NCBI RefSeq assembly: GCF_033097525.1
Contig: NZ_CP109907.1
Location: 4,340,001-4,404,000 of the forward strand
DNA: 64,000 bases
Origin: Sphingobacterium sp. UGAL515B_05
GTDB lineage: Bacteria > Bacteroidota > Bacteroidia > Sphingobacteriales > Sphingobacteriaceae
Direction of reading: 5' to 3'
A model generated the notes under the pieces. It did not search any database and was not told the origin of the DNA. It worked only from the letters and a program-made list of their open reading frames with translations. Within the stretch, counting starts at the first letter, position 1. Each line of letters opens with the position of its first letter. A program made the position numbers and the translations under genes. Below are positions 1-8,782 of this stretch, piece by piece.

Positions 1-129
1 TGGACAGGTTTAGGGGCAGTGGGCACATTAATGGTCGGAATCTTTTTTTTCGGAGATTCGGCCAATGTATTTAGACTCCTGTCTGCAACATTAATCGTCG
101 CAGGAATCATTGGCTTAAAGATTTTTTAA
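1..129 (+). CDS. SMR-family multidrug efflux transporter (C-terminal part)
   Basis: The window opens inside this gene; only the last 42 residues and the TAA stop are present. They read as the end of a small multidrug resistance protein: a glycine-rich membrane helix (GAVGTLMVGIFFFG), an acidic hydrophilic turn (GDS), and a final helix ending GIIGLKIF, the usual end of EmrE/QacE/SugE proteins. Family members have four membrane helices, work as dimers and exchange protons for cationic drugs or guanidinium. The catalytic Glu of helix 1 lies outside the window, so the subtype cannot be assigned. Confidence 0.75.
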   Translation, partial: WTGLGAVGTLMVGIFFFGDSANVFRLLSATLIVAGIIGLKIF

Positions 130-289
130 AAATACAGGAAATGTTATTTATCTCAGTGTACATAAAAAAATAGAATGTGCGCTCAATTTTCTTCAATTGG
201 ATTGTTAAAAATATATAAAATCTATTTTTTTTAGTCTAAACTCCTTAGAAGTGAGTATGTTGGGATGATTTTTGCTGCGCAATTAAATT

Positions 290-760
290 ATGAGGCAAGA
301 ACTAGCTGAAAAAATAGAATTGTATAGTAAAAGGTACGGCCTATTTATGCGACCGGAGTATATTAGCTTTGCTCGGGATACAACAAGGCTGTTGCTTCGC
401 AACGAATGTCTCCGTGAAGGTGATATAAAAGCTTATCAAGATTATATTGCCTCACATTATCCCGAAGATCTTCCCTGGGAAATGAAACAATTTCAGGAAG
501 CGACCAAAGCATTGGAGCGCATGAGTAAGGAGATGGCTATTGCATGGGTGAATACACATCGAATCAATATTTTTGAATCCGACATTTTTATCGATGATGA
601 AGATTCAATTCTGCGCCCCATTCAATCAAAAGATGAAGACATGTTTCGCTATAATTTTAACGCCTTGGAAGAACTTATCTACAATCACCAAAGACCGGAC
701 GACTTATTTCGGCGGAATAGAGATTGTTTTTGGATAGATACAAGAATTGACTGGCGGTAG
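290..760 (+). CDS. Hypothetical protein (156 aa)
   Basis: A soluble, highly charged protein with no signal peptide or membrane segment. It is probably mostly alpha-helical, with a Trp near residue 86 and a run of acidic residues near 95-105 (SDIFIDDEDSI). I recognise no domain. The ATG at 290 begins the longest reading and nothing upstream argues for another start. It stands alone between the SMR gene and the convergent pair at 835-1909. The regular coding pattern over 156 codons supports a real gene; the function is unknown. Confidence 0.6.
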   Translation: MRQELAEKIELYSKRYGLFMRPEYISFARDTTRLLLRNECLREGDIKAYQDYIASHYPEDLPWEMKQFQEATKALERMSKEMAIAWVNTHRINIFESDIFIDDEDSILRPIQSKDEDMFRYNFNALEELIYNHQRPDDLFRRNRDCFWIDTRIDWR

Positions 761-834
761 TTTACTGCTAATTGATGTGTTATTTCCCAAGAGCTATCTC
801 GTCTCTGACGAATACCTCTTGGGACACTTTTTTA

Positions 835-1293
835 TTATTTGGATTCTACCACAAAAATTTCATTTTCTTGTCCAAGGATCACGGTAGGAAACTTTTTGTT
901 GAAGTCAATCGCAATATCTCCTTTTCCCTTTTCACCGTCTCCGTTGGAATCCCAATCTAATGTTACGTAGTATTTTATGGGCTCAGCGTCACTGACTTTA
1001 GGCTGGATGCGCTTAAGGTGATTTTTAGGTAAATCGAGTTTGAGATCAAAAGGTATTTGGTTCGCTGTAAAACTCTTTTCCAGAATCATTGTAGCTGGTA
1101 CATCTGCTATCTGGGCCGAAACTGCATACAGACGAATCTTGCCCGTTGGATTTTTAACTGCAATAGCATTTGTTGATTGAATTTTTACGGAAAGACCAAT
1201 TGTATTCGTACTCATTTTTTTCGTATTTAATGTTGTTGAACAACTGCTTGCAGCGAGTGCTACAGCAAGTACTGATATTGTAAGTTTTAACAT
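835..1293 (-). CDS. YbaY-like secreted lipoprotein
   Basis: I chose the ATG at 1293 because it starts a classic lipoprotein signal (MLKLTISVLAVALAASSC); the longer in-frame reading adds 39 residues without signal character that run into the upstream gene. Mature Cys is about residue 19. The remainder resembles the YbaY beta-sandwich: a central segment ending in IPFDLKLDLP, then a strand carrying YYVTLDWDSNGDG and a closing FPTVILGQ. YbaY-type proteins are envelope lipoproteins of unclear role. It lies 55 bp downstream of the barrel gene 1349-1909 on the same strand, probably one transcript. The family call is from motif recall and is moderate. Confidence 0.65.
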   Translation of the reverse strand: MLKLTISVLAVALAASSCSTTLNTKKMSTNTIGLSVKIQSTNAIAVKNPTGKIRLYAVSAQIADVPATMILEKSFTANQIPFDLKLDLPKNHLKRIQPKVSDAEPIKYYVTLDWDSNGDGEKGKGDIAIDFNKKFPTVILGQENEIFVVESK

Positions 1294-1348
1294 AATGATT
1301 TTTATTTGTATTGTTTTAACTGTTATTGAAGCACCAAGATTGAATAGT

Positions 1349-1909
1349 TTACAATTTGAAGGATATCCCGACATTTGCAATCCCGAGGTAGCCGAAACCA
1401 AATTCGCCATAGATACCTATTTTATTACCGTAACGAATGGCTATCGGCGTAAATTGATAGGATAGCGCACCGAAGCTCGCTCTATCTTCTTTTTGTCTAT
1501 TGTTAAATTTTGCATAGCCCAAACCTCCTTTTCCATATAGTTTAAGTTTAGTTTTATTCAAATAGCTATATTGCATATTCAAAAGTCCCCCAAAAACATT
1601 CCATTTTGAATCCCCAAGATCATCTTTGTAAGAAACCGTATTTTTACCATAAAATCCGTCGATGCCTATAGACAGTCTTTTGTCTAAATTACGTGAATAC
1701 CCGGCAGTAAATGTGCCAGTTCCGCTGGAATGTTCTACTTCTCGTCCGAGTAAACCCATAAATATTCCCTCGCCGAGCATTGTGCCGATCTCTTGGACCG
1801 GAACAAGTCCATAACCCACTCGAATTGCTGATTTTTTCTGCATGTTTTCTTGCCCATATCCTGCGAACGAAATCAAGGAGACTAGGACGATGAATATAAT
1901 TTTCTTCAT
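1349..1909 (-). CDS. Outer-membrane beta-barrel protein
   Basis: A 186-residue protein with a Sec signal peptide (about 1-19, cleavage after YGQ). The rest alternates short amphipathic strands with glycine turns, for example GKGGLGYAKF and YGEFGFGYLG, and ends in a hydrophobic-aromatic pattern with terminal Leu (NVGISFKL), as expected for BAM-inserted barrels. Its size fits an eight-stranded OmpX/OmpW-like barrel. It precedes the YbaY-like lipoprotein, so the two may act together in the outer membrane. The ligand or role is unknown. Confidence 0.7.
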   Translation of the reverse strand: MKKIIFIVLVSLISFAGYGQENMQKKSAIRVGYGLVPVQEIGTMLGEGIFMGLLGREVEHSSGTGTFTAGYSRNLDKRLSIGIDGFYGKNTVSYKDDLGDSKWNVFGGLLNMQYSYLNKTKLKLYGKGGLGYAKFNNRQKEDRASFGALSYQFTPIAIRYGNKIGIYGEFGFGYLGIANVGISFKL

Positions 1910-2257
1910 TAATATAGTTAAGTCAGGATTTTATGTGACTTACTTTAGGTAACGTTTTTAAAATTTAATTAGCTATAAGTTATTTTATATGGTATTTTAT
2001 TTCTTTTTTATACCGTATTTTAATTTTAAATTCTTTTAGCCTGCTAAAGTCTTGTGGAGTTTTTGGGCTGTATAAGATGTTTTTTTCAAATCAAGGTACA
2101 GGCATTTTTATTAAGGACTAAATGTCTAGCGATGGGATAGCTTAATTCCTGATCTATTTCATTGGCAAAGACAGTGGATGAAAGGCGGGGAATGAAAGCG
2201 GGACAGGAAGATAATAGGAGGGTTAAAGCCAGACGACCGGGCTGAGTTCATAAGAGT
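1910..2257. other. Intergenic region without a convincing gene
   Basis: This stretch is AT-rich near the barrel gene and carries no clear TAnnTTTG promoter. From about 2090 to 2240 the minus strand is open in one frame for roughly 40 codons, but there is no good start and no family is recognised. I treat it as non-coding, with a decayed gene end as the alternative. Confidence 0.4.
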
Positions 2258-2323
2258 TAAAGTCCTTGTAACAAAAAAGATCCTTAGCGCAAGCTAAGGA
2301 TCTTTTTTGTTACAAGGACTTTA
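2258..2323. terminator. Long perfect inverted repeat, bidirectional terminator
   Basis: Arms 2258-2288 and 2293-2323 are 31 bp and perfectly complementary around the loop GCAA. The core GATCCTTAGC/GCTAAGGATC is flanked by A6 and T6, so a stem followed by a U tract forms in either direction. On the plus strand the loop is a GNRA tetraloop closed by C-G. The right arm overlaps the last codons and stop of the DUF1080 gene. Confidence 0.85.
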
Positions 2324-3041
2324 GTTTTAGGTTTCTAAATGAAACACCTCTCGACCAATCCTGTAGTGCTAGTTTCCCACTGATATGTTTACCAAACTCT
2401 GGATAGTCTTTGAAATTACTATGTTTTACCAAATCTTTCCATTTGTCTGAATTAAAATCCATTTCAGCGGTGATTTTACCATTCAGGTAGAACGTTACCT
2501 TTCCGTCTTTCTGAATAATACTCGATTCATTCCAATCATCCTGTGCTTTAATATTGACAAAGTTTTGCTGCGGTAGAAATGTATAAAGACAACCTGAACG
2601 CTTTAGAGGTTTATCAAAATCAGGATGAGAATCTGCCAACAATTGGTATTCTGGTCCAGAATGATAGGTCGCATTGATATCCGGTCTTTCCTGTACATTG
2701 ACAAAAACGCCACTATTTCCCTCTTTTTCGAGCTTCCATTCAAACTTAAACTCATAATTCTTATACTCTTTGTCCGATACTAAGTCATATTTTTGGCTTT
2801 CACTGTTTGGATCACAGTAAATAGTTCCATTTTTTACAACCCAGGCTGTAGGAGCATTTTTACTATTATTGTAGGTATGCCAATTGTTAAGCGTGGTACC
2901 ATCAAATAGAAGTTGCCAGCCGTTACTTTGCTCTTCTTCCGTTAATGTATTCGGACTGCTTTTTTCATTTTGACAGGACAGTAAAACACAGCCCATAAAG
3001 ACCGATAAGATGATTTTTTTGAAAAGGTTTAAGTTTATCAT
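2310..3041 (-). CDS. DUF1080 lipoprotein (3-keto-disaccharide hydrolase family)
   Basis: A 243-residue lipoprotein with signal MINLNLFKKIILSVFMGC and lipobox LLSC at about 20-23. From about residue 42 it shows the DUF1080 pattern: W.LLFDGTTLNNWH, a strand with YEFKFEWKLEKEGNSGVFV, and the end LALQDWSRGVSFRNLKL. The fold is a concanavalin-like jelly roll; characterised members act on 3-keto-glycosides. It is monocistronic here, but the same families often sit beside DUF1501/DUF1549/DUF1553 operons, one of which lies at 35452-42170. The 3-keto substrate is inferred from the family. The stop codon falls inside the long terminator stem. Confidence 0.85.
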   Translation of the reverse strand: MINLNLFKKIILSVFMGCVLLSCQNEKSSPNTLTEEEQSNGWQLLFDGTTLNNWHTYNNSKNAPTAWVVKNGTIYCDPNSESQKYDLVSDKEYKNYEFKFEWKLEKEGNSGVFVNVQERPDINATYHSGPEYQLLADSHPDFDKPLKRSGCLYTFLPQQNFVNIKAQDDWNESSIIQKDGKVTFYLNGKITAEMDFNSDKWKDLVKHSNFKDYPEFGKHISGKLALQDWSRGVSFRNLKLKSL

Positions 3042-3379
3042 TGTTTAATTTGTATAAGTGTTTCTTTAGTAGGGTTTTATTTGATTAGATTCCCTCGTGA
3101 ATCAAGTATGCCCAATTAATAAATATCCTCTAAAATAATTTTTAATGTGAACTTTCGGCGACAATTTCGTGTTCCTTTGCAAATTTGTTACACAATACCA
3201 GTGACTATACTTATACTGAGGTTCGCCTATTTACTAGCTTAAATGTCCGGATTAAATATTTGGGCGTCATTTGCCTGTTTTTCCGTTCAAAAAAAGTGGA
3301 ACAGGACTTGGTGTTCGTCTCTGTTCATACAGCACATCATGACAGCCTAACAAGGACGGATGAGATGAGAACAATATTA
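3042..3379. other. Intergenic region between minus-strand genes
   Basis: This holds the upstream region of the DUF1080 gene and the 3' flank of the aldo/keto reductase. A plus-strand reading of about 80 codons (3185-3430) exists but has no recognisable product and runs through the terminator hairpin, so I do not call it. No consensus promoter was identified with confidence. Confidence 0.45.
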
Positions 3380-3417
3380 GAGATTATAAGTGGTGGCGGC
3401 AAGCCACTCATAATCTC
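3380..3417 (-). terminator. Terminator hairpin of the aldo/keto reductase gene
   Basis: A 14-bp stem with one G:T pair (GAGATTATAAGTGG against CCACTCATAATCTC) and a 10-nt loop lies 9 bp past the stop of the reductase gene. It lacks a long U tract, so termination strength is uncertain. Confidence 0.6.
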
Positions 3418-3426
3418 AAAAATGGA

Positions 3427-4428
3427 TTAATGGTTGACTAAAGCCATAGCACCTTCACTGTATCGCGCTCCGATATTGGGGTATTTATGAAGTATTTCAT
3501 CTATTTTTTTTAAATCATCATTCGATAATTGTAAATCAAGGGCACCAACATTTTCCTCCAGGTATTTTCTTTTTTTAGTTCCAGGAATAGGAATGATGTC
3601 ATTTCCCTGTGCCAGCACCCACGCTAAAGCGAGTTGTATAGGACTACAGTTTTTATCTTTTGCCAGTAGGGAGAAGTCGGCGACTAAATGTGCATTGTTC
3701 AATGCATGTTCACCTTGATTACGAGGGAGGGTTCTTCTAAAGTCGTCCGAAGCAAGATCTTCTAAATTTAAAGAATTGGAAAATAATCCACGCGCTAGAG
3801 GCGCGTAGGGAATTAAACTTATCCCCAATTGCCGTACGGTCTGTAAGATTTCTTTTTCTACATCACGTGTAAGGAGCGAATACTCACTCTGTAAGGCAGT
3901 TATAGGGTGTACCGCATTTGCTTTAATGATTGAGGCGGGAGATGCTTCGCTTAAGCCCAAATACCTTACTTTTCCTTCTTTAACCAATTCTGCCATAGCG
4001 CCTACGGTGTCTTCGATCGGAATATTGGGATCTACGCGGTGTGCATAATAAAGGTCTATCGTATCGATTCTAAGGCGTTTTAAACTTTTTTCCACCGCTA
4101 GTTTTATCCATTCGGGCGAGCCATCAAAATAGGTGTTTGCCGTACCACTTGGACCTGCTATTTCATCTTTAAAGCGAAACCCAAATTTTGTTGCAATAAA
4201 AACTTTGTCACGGTTGGGAACAAGCACCTTTGAAATAAGTTCCTCATTGGCACCGTTGCCGTACATATCCGCGGTATCCCAAAAATTAATGCCGAGGTCC
4301 AATGCTCGTTCCAATGTCGCAATACTCTCTTTTTCGTCCGTAGGTCCGTAAGCAAAGCTCATTCCCATACAACCTAACCCAATCGCAGAGAGTTTTTCAT
4401 TTGTTGTTCCAAGATTTCTATATTTCAT
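3427..4428 (-). CDS. Aldo/keto reductase (AKR13-like)
   Basis: NADPH-dependent carbonyl reductase with a TIM barrel. The catalytic tetrad is visible as Asp51 (FWDTADMYG), Tyr56, Lys81 (FIATKFGF) and His130 (DLYYAHRVD); the C-terminal cofactor motif is IPIPGTKK. The ATG at 4428 gives a standard 333-residue protein starting MKYRNLGTT; the longer frame adds 55 residues with no family match. It lies 82 bp downstream of the AraC regulator on the same strand, suggesting the regulator controls it, perhaps as an aldehyde-responsive pair. The physiological substrate is unknown. Confidence 0.9.
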   Translation of the reverse strand: MKYRNLGTTNEKLSAIGLGCMGMSFAYGPTDEKESIATLERALDLGINFWDTADMYGNGANEELISKVLVPNRDKVFIATKFGFRFKDEIAGPSGTANTYFDGSPEWIKLAVEKSLKRLRIDTIDLYYAHRVDPNIPIEDTVGAMAELVKEGKVRYLGLSEASPASIIKANAVHPITALQSEYSLLTRDVEKEILQTVRQLGISLIPYAPLARGLFSNSLNLEDLASDDFRRTLPRNQGEHALNNAHLVADFSLLAKDKNCSPIQLALAWVLAQGNDIIPIPGTKKRKYLEENVGALDLQLSNDDLKKIDEILHKYPNIGARYSEGAMALVNH

Positions 4429-4510
4429 AATGATTACATTTTGTTCAATACAAAAATACATATGGAATAAACGAAGCGAGTTAAGACAATCAAACAGATT
4501 GTTATACAAT

Positions 4511-5419
4511 TCAAACAGTACTGCTTCGGACTTGGTTTGGAGACATCCCGGTTTGCTTTTTGAAGAAATTGGTAAAATAGGATGGATATTCAAATCCTAG
4601 ACTGTAGGCAATATCCGATACATTCCAATTGGTATGCAACAACAAAGCTTTGGCTTCTTGGGCCACTCGGTTAGCAATATGTGCACTGGTGGTTTTGCCT
4701 GTTGTTTCTTTTACCGACCTGTTGAGGTGATTGATATGAACCGAAAGCGCATGCGCATAATCTGCGGGGCTTTTCAACTGCAGGCTAAGCTGAAGGGTAT
4801 TGATTGGAAATTGTCTTTCTAATAGCTCAAGAAATAGTCCTGATACCCTGGTTGATGCATTGGTATAAGATCCAAAACTCGCTGCTGGACTTGATTTCAT
4901 CGTTTCATGAATGAGAAGATGTAGATAACTTCGCAACATATCGTCTTTATGGATATAGCTCGAGTTCATTTCAACCATCATCTTTTGGAAGATGGTTGAA
5001 ATTTCTGCTAATTGTGTTTCATCTGGAAAATAAATCGGGTTGCTGCCTATTTTGAACAGGGGAGAGTCTTTTAGACTTTCTATCCGTTCACTATGCTGTA
5101 TAAATTCCTCTGTAAATACACAATACCATCCGGATTGTTCTGAGGATTCGGGTTCCCAAGCATATGGAACAACCGGGTTCGCAAATAACATGGCAGGTCT
5201 ATCGATTTGTATCCACTTATCTGCGTAATATAGTTTTCCACGGCCTATGATAAGGGAGGTTTTATAAAAATCACGACGATTATATGGAGATACAACGGTA
5301 CAAGATTCTCTGCTAAAAACATTGAAATGCCCAATTCCCGTATTATTTAATGGCAAATCCAGATGAGTTAAACCTGGTTGTCGTTTGTAAAAATCTGTTA
5401 CACTTTCGGCTGATTTCAT
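4511..5419 (-). CDS. AraC-family transcriptional regulator
   Basis: 302 residues: an N-terminal cupin-like sensor (about 25-200) followed by the double helix-turn-helix (about 205-300), with the second HTH clear in WNVSDIAYSLGFEYPSYFTNFFKKQTGMSPNQ. This layout matches the ligand-binding AraC regulators often beside oxidoreductases in Bacteroidota. It is cotranscribed with, or just ahead of, the aldo/keto reductase and diverges from arsC at 5600. The inducer is unknown. The start MKSAESVTDFYKR fits the family length. Confidence 0.9.
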   Translation of the reverse strand: MKSAESVTDFYKRQPGLTHLDLPLNNTGIGHFNVFSRESCTVVSPYNRRDFYKTSLIIGRGKLYYADKWIQIDRPAMLFANPVVPYAWEPESSEQSGWYCVFTEEFIQHSERIESLKDSPLFKIGSNPIYFPDETQLAEISTIFQKMMVEMNSSYIHKDDMLRSYLHLLIHETMKSSPAASFGSYTNASTRVSGLFLELLERQFPINTLQLSLQLKSPADYAHALSVHINHLNRSVKETTGKTTSAHIANRVAQEAKALLLHTNWNVSDIAYSLGFEYPSYFTNFFKKQTGMSPNQVRSSTV

Positions 5420-5599
5420 ACTACTAAATTAAAAAAAGAGAAACAATCCTACGTCATCAATGGATCAGTTTCTCAAAAATGCAATCCCGTTTTTTATATA
5501 ACGCACTTTTATTTGAATCGTTTGTGATTTTGTTACTATTTTTGAGGGTATCCAATAATTGATTTTTTATTACAAGGATATCCTTTACATATTGCGACC

Positions 5600-5950
5600 A
5601 TGATTAAAATTTATCATAATAAAAATTGTAGTAAGAGTTGTAATGCATTGGAGTTGCTACAGCATCATGCTGTGGATATAGAAGTACAGGAGTATTTAAA
5701 TGATGTTCCGACGAGAAACCAATTGATTGAATTATTGGGTCAACTTGCTTTAAAACCTTTGGAACTTATCCGAAAAGGTGAATCGGTCTTTCAGGAAAAA
5801 TTCCAAAATCTTTACTTGACAGATGAGCAATGGATCGATGTGATGCTGGCGTATCCGATCTTGATTGAGCGCCCTATCGTTGTAAAGGACGGTGCAGCAG
5901 TAATTGGTCGACCTATTGAAAAAGTTTTAGCACTCATTGATGCTAAGTGA
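5600..5950 (+). CDS. arsC: ArsC/Spx-family arsenate reductase
   Basis: A 116-residue thioredoxin-fold protein of the glutaredoxin-coupled ArsC family, reducing arsenate to arsenite. The active Cys10 is in YHNKNCSKS, and the three oxyanion-binding arginines can be placed at Arg58 (LELIRKGE), Arg91 (IERPIVV) and Arg104 (IGRPIEK). A second Cys at position 14 gives C-x3-C. No arsB/acr3 or arsR lies nearby, so it is not in an ars operon; solitary copies in Bacteroidota may have housekeeping thiol roles. It diverges from the AraC gene. Confidence 0.88.
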   Translation: MIKIYHNKNCSKSCNALELLQHHAVDIEVQEYLNDVPTRNQLIELLGQLALKPLELIRKGESVFQEKFQNLYLTDEQWIDVMLAYPILIERPIVVKDGAAVIGRPIEKVLALIDAK

Positions 5951-6111
5951 TGATGCTGGCTTGATTGTTGTGTTTTCAATTGTATGAAACATTTTTTGAA
6001 TATAGCTGCAGCCGTGTTGGAGGTACTTAAATTTTTTTTCTAATCACTAATTTTGGCTTTTTTTTGAACGGTTAAAGATATCTCCTATGATATTATTTTA
6101 ATCGACATGAT

Positions 6112-6590
6112 TTAGTGGGTTATTCTTTTAAAGAGGCTATTTATGCTTACACCGACTTTATCAGGGTCTTGTTGGTGTATCCCATGGCTGTATCCTGGTA
6201 AAAGAATCAGTTCACAATTGTTGTTTTGTTTGATTAGATTTGCATAATGTTTGATTCGAAGCTGATCATAGGCATCAAACCAAAATCTATCATTTATTCC
6301 CAATTTACTGTTCATTTCTTTTTCATACCGCTCGATAGGTCGATTGTAGGCGATGAAAACGGTAACAGGGACATTTTTTAGCAGCAGTAAATCGGCATAT
6401 TCTCTAAAAAATTGTTTCCGCTCATGCCGATGCCACTTTCAAAGATGACGATTGGCTCGTTGGCTTTTCTTTTTTCCAACCCCTTTACCAAATAGAATGT
6501 TCGAATACCTTTAATATTGGTCATCTCCTGTGCATACGTTTGTATGACCATAATGGAAACAAAGAATAGCATGATCGTCCAGGTTTTCAT
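6112..6590 (-). pseudogene. Decayed alpha/beta hydrolase gene
   Basis: The 5' part from ATG 6590 encodes a signal peptide (MKTWTIMLFFVSIMVIQTYAQ) and the oxyanion-hole segment IVIFESGIGMSG, then stops at 6378 after a shift into LENMPIYCC. In another frame the reading continues through EYADLLLLKN, VFIAYNRPIERYEKEM and the end with the catalytic-His motif LLPGYSHGIHQQDP. The region that should carry the nucleophile elbow GxSxG and about 140 residues is absent. So there is one internal deletion plus a frameshift near 6400-6415. It follows gene 6631-7257 by 40 bp on the same strand. Confidence 0.75.
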
Positions 6591-6630
6591 ATTTATTTTA
6601 AAGCTCAAATGAAAGGATGAATTTTTGCAT

Positions 6631-7257
6631 TTACCGTTTATTTATTAGCGCTGCAATATGTTCTTTGAGGCCATCGGTTGATTGTAGTCCAATGTCTGAA
6701 AATTGATAATCATTGAGCATAAATTGGTGGAAAGTATCCTGTTCCAACAATATGGTTCTACCTTTTGAAAGGTTGTAGATTTTAGTGTTAATTACGCTAA
6801 TATCATGGTTTTCTTGCGTAAATGCGATAAAATCAATACGATAATCATCCCGTATTAAGGTGCCCTGGCCAAAATAGTCGGGGTGGTTTCTTGAGACATT
6901 TCCAGCGTAAATTTTATTCGTTTGAGCTAAAGTCATCATAGATTCCTGCGGGGTTAATTTAACGACAATATTGCAGAAAGAATAATATTCCTTGTCATGA
7001 GGAGATTTGGTTACGCTAAATGTGTAAATAATATAATTATCTGCTCCGACCGATAATGAGTCTACGACTACTTTGGTTCCTAAATCCTGATAGGGTTTGA
7101 CGTGGAAGTTGAAATTTTGTAGCGGTAAAATGTTGGCCTGCGGAGGTACGTTAGTATTATCTTTTTCGAGAAAATAGTTTGAATCTTTTACTTGTCCAAA
7201 ACTATTTTGAGTAAAGCAAATCAAGAAGACGATCCATATTCCTAAAATTCTATGCAT
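6631..7257 (-). CDS. Hypothetical secreted protein
   Basis: 208 residues with a Sec signal peptide (about 1-21, ending SFGQ). The mature part looks beta-rich, with strands such as NYIIYTFSVTK and INTKIYNLSKGRTILLEQDTF, and single Cys residues. I recognise no family. It is immediately upstream of the hydrolase pseudogene and probably shared a transcript with it. The start is supported by the signal peptide. Confidence 0.6.
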   Translation of the reverse strand: MHRILGIWIVFLICFTQNSFGQVKDSNYFLEKDNTNVPPQANILPLQNFNFHVKPYQDLGTKVVVDSLSVGADNYIIYTFSVTKSPHDKEYYSFCNIVVKLTPQESMMTLAQTNKIYAGNVSRNHPDYFGQGTLIRDDYRIDFIAFTQENHDISVINTKIYNLSKGRTILLEQDTFHQFMLNDYQFSDIGLQSTDGLKEHIAALINKR

Positions 7258-7424
7258 TTTTTTTATTTTATTGGTTATCTGATGCTGTCTAAAATAAATA
7301 CATAATCTGTATCATGGTACGATTATTCGGTCAATATGGGGTTTGCCTCGGTTAGTCAATATTATTTGTCGGTAAGCCCAAATGCTTTTGGTGTATATGC
7401 TGTAGGATTCTTTAGGTCCCTATT

Positions 7425-7982
7425 TTAATGTGTTGTAGTTAACGACAAGATATTCTTTATTTGTACAATGTGTCTGGTATTATGATGAATAATAAAGCGA
7501 AATATATCTCCTAAACGGAGCTGTATCCAGCTGCTAAAAGATAGCCTAATACGAATTTTGGTTAGATCTTTCGACCTTGCCTTACCGAGTAGATGAAGTA
7601 GTCTATTTTGCTGTTCTAAAAAAACTGGAATCGGTTCGGTGCTCTGAATAAGATTTCTGGGATCCATTTTTCGAAAAGTTTTCATCTTTTTTTTCTTATC
7701 ACTTGGTAAAATAGAATTAGCAAAATAATTTCCTAAAAAACCGCTTTTGAAATCAACATTGTAGCCAAGATTGCTTTCGGATATTCTTTTTGTGATTTCA
7801 GGTAAATAGAAACTTCCGTACAGATTCAGGTGCTGTATGCATTCGAGGATATTCCAGGACCCTTCATGAGGTCTTTTATGTAATGTCTCCTGAGAAAGGG
7901 CTTCTAGGGAATTGACAAATGACATCTGTTCATGTACCTGCTTTTCCAGTTGATCAAGTAGTTCTAATGATTTACATTTCAT
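7425..7982 (-). CDS. DinB-superfamily protein
   Basis: 185 residues forming the four-helix DinB/YfiT-like fold. The metal-binding histidines can be placed in WNILECIQHLN and in HHNTRHIVQIKNI near the C-terminus, the standard pattern of thiol- or stress-related DinB_2 proteins. It lies 51 bp downstream of the Crp/Fnr regulator on the same strand; such pairing is common in Bacteroidota. The enzymatic role is unproven; some relatives are bacillithiol or mycothiol transferases. Confidence 0.75.
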   Translation of the reverse strand: MKCKSLELLDQLEKQVHEQMSFVNSLEALSQETLHKRPHEGSWNILECIQHLNLYGSFYLPEITKRISESNLGYNVDFKSGFLGNYFANSILPSDKKKKMKTFRKMDPRNLIQSTEPIPVFLEQQNRLLHLLGKARSKDLTKIRIRLSFSSWIQLRLGDIFRFIIHHNTRHIVQIKNILSLTTTH

Positions 7983-8033
7983 CTTTTTTTTGATAAAATA
8001 CTCGAAAATAAATTGGAAAAAAATTGATTTAAC

Positions 8034-8582
8034 TCAAGATTTACTGATTCTTGATAAAGTTTCGGGACTCATTCTAAGATAATTGGCGATATACTTATTC
8101 GGAATTAGTTGAAACAATCTAGAATTTCGTTTAATGAGTCTCTCATACCTGTTTTTTGGGGATTCCAGCAATAGATCTTGTTCTCTTTCAAGCTGCTGTA
8201 ACACCAACTGTTCCAATATAGTGATATATAATTTTGTGTTTTCTGAAGAGGAATAGATAAAATTCATAAAATCTTCCTTTTCGGCGATTAGCATATCTGT
8301 TTTCTTTATTGCCTGAATTGCATAATCCGAGTAGCTACCATGAATAAAAGAATCCATAGCTACAATGAGATCTCCATCATATCCAAAGCGAATAATCTGT
8401 TCATGATCTTCCTGAAAAATAGAAATTTTGATGCTGCCTTTTTTTATGAAATAAATTTTTGAATCAATCGAACCATTCATTTTGATGTATTCGTTCCTCC
8501 TAAAAGAAATTTCCTTTTTAAAGATGCGAGGTGATATGAGATCGAACAGCTTATGCATACACGTTGGATTTAATTGAATCAT
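8034..8582 (-). CDS. Crp/Fnr-family transcriptional regulator
   Basis: 182 residues: a cyclic-nucleotide-like sensor barrel (about 15-120; KIYFIKKGSIKIS, GYDGDLIVAMDSF) and a dimerisation helix around LEQLVLQQLERE, then a short HTH ending IANYLRMSPETLSRI. This short form with SPETLSRI is the typical Bacteroidota cyclic-nucleotide-binding regulator. No cAMP-binding arginine is obvious. It probably controls the DinB-like gene downstream. Confidence 0.85.
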   Translation of the reverse strand: MIQLNPTCMHKLFDLISPRIFKKEISFRRNEYIKMNGSIDSKIYFIKKGSIKISIFQEDHEQIIRFGYDGDLIVAMDSFIHGSYSDYAIQAIKKTDMLIAEKEDFMNFIYSSSENTKLYITILEQLVLQQLEREQDLLLESPKNRYERLIKRNSRLFQLIPNKYIANYLRMSPETLSRISKS

Positions 8583-8782
8583 TAAAGGTCTTCGAAATTA
8601 GCGATTGTATTGCTGTTTTCAAATATTGATTATTGAGCTACAAATATCGCCAAGTTTTGACCTAATATGGGTTCCAGATTTACCGGTTGAATAATTATGT
8701 GCAGATTTACGGTATTAAATGAAAACATGGAATTTGTTTTCACGATTTTACAGATTTAAATACTTCATTAAATAATTTTAGT

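Noticed and set aside
2000..2250. Open minus-strand stretch upstream of the long hairpin
   Set aside because: About 40 codons without start or recognised motif; chance open frame is enough.
3185..3430. 81-codon plus-strand ORF
   Set aside because: No recognised product, poor composition, and it runs through the terminator hairpin of the aldo/keto reductase gene.
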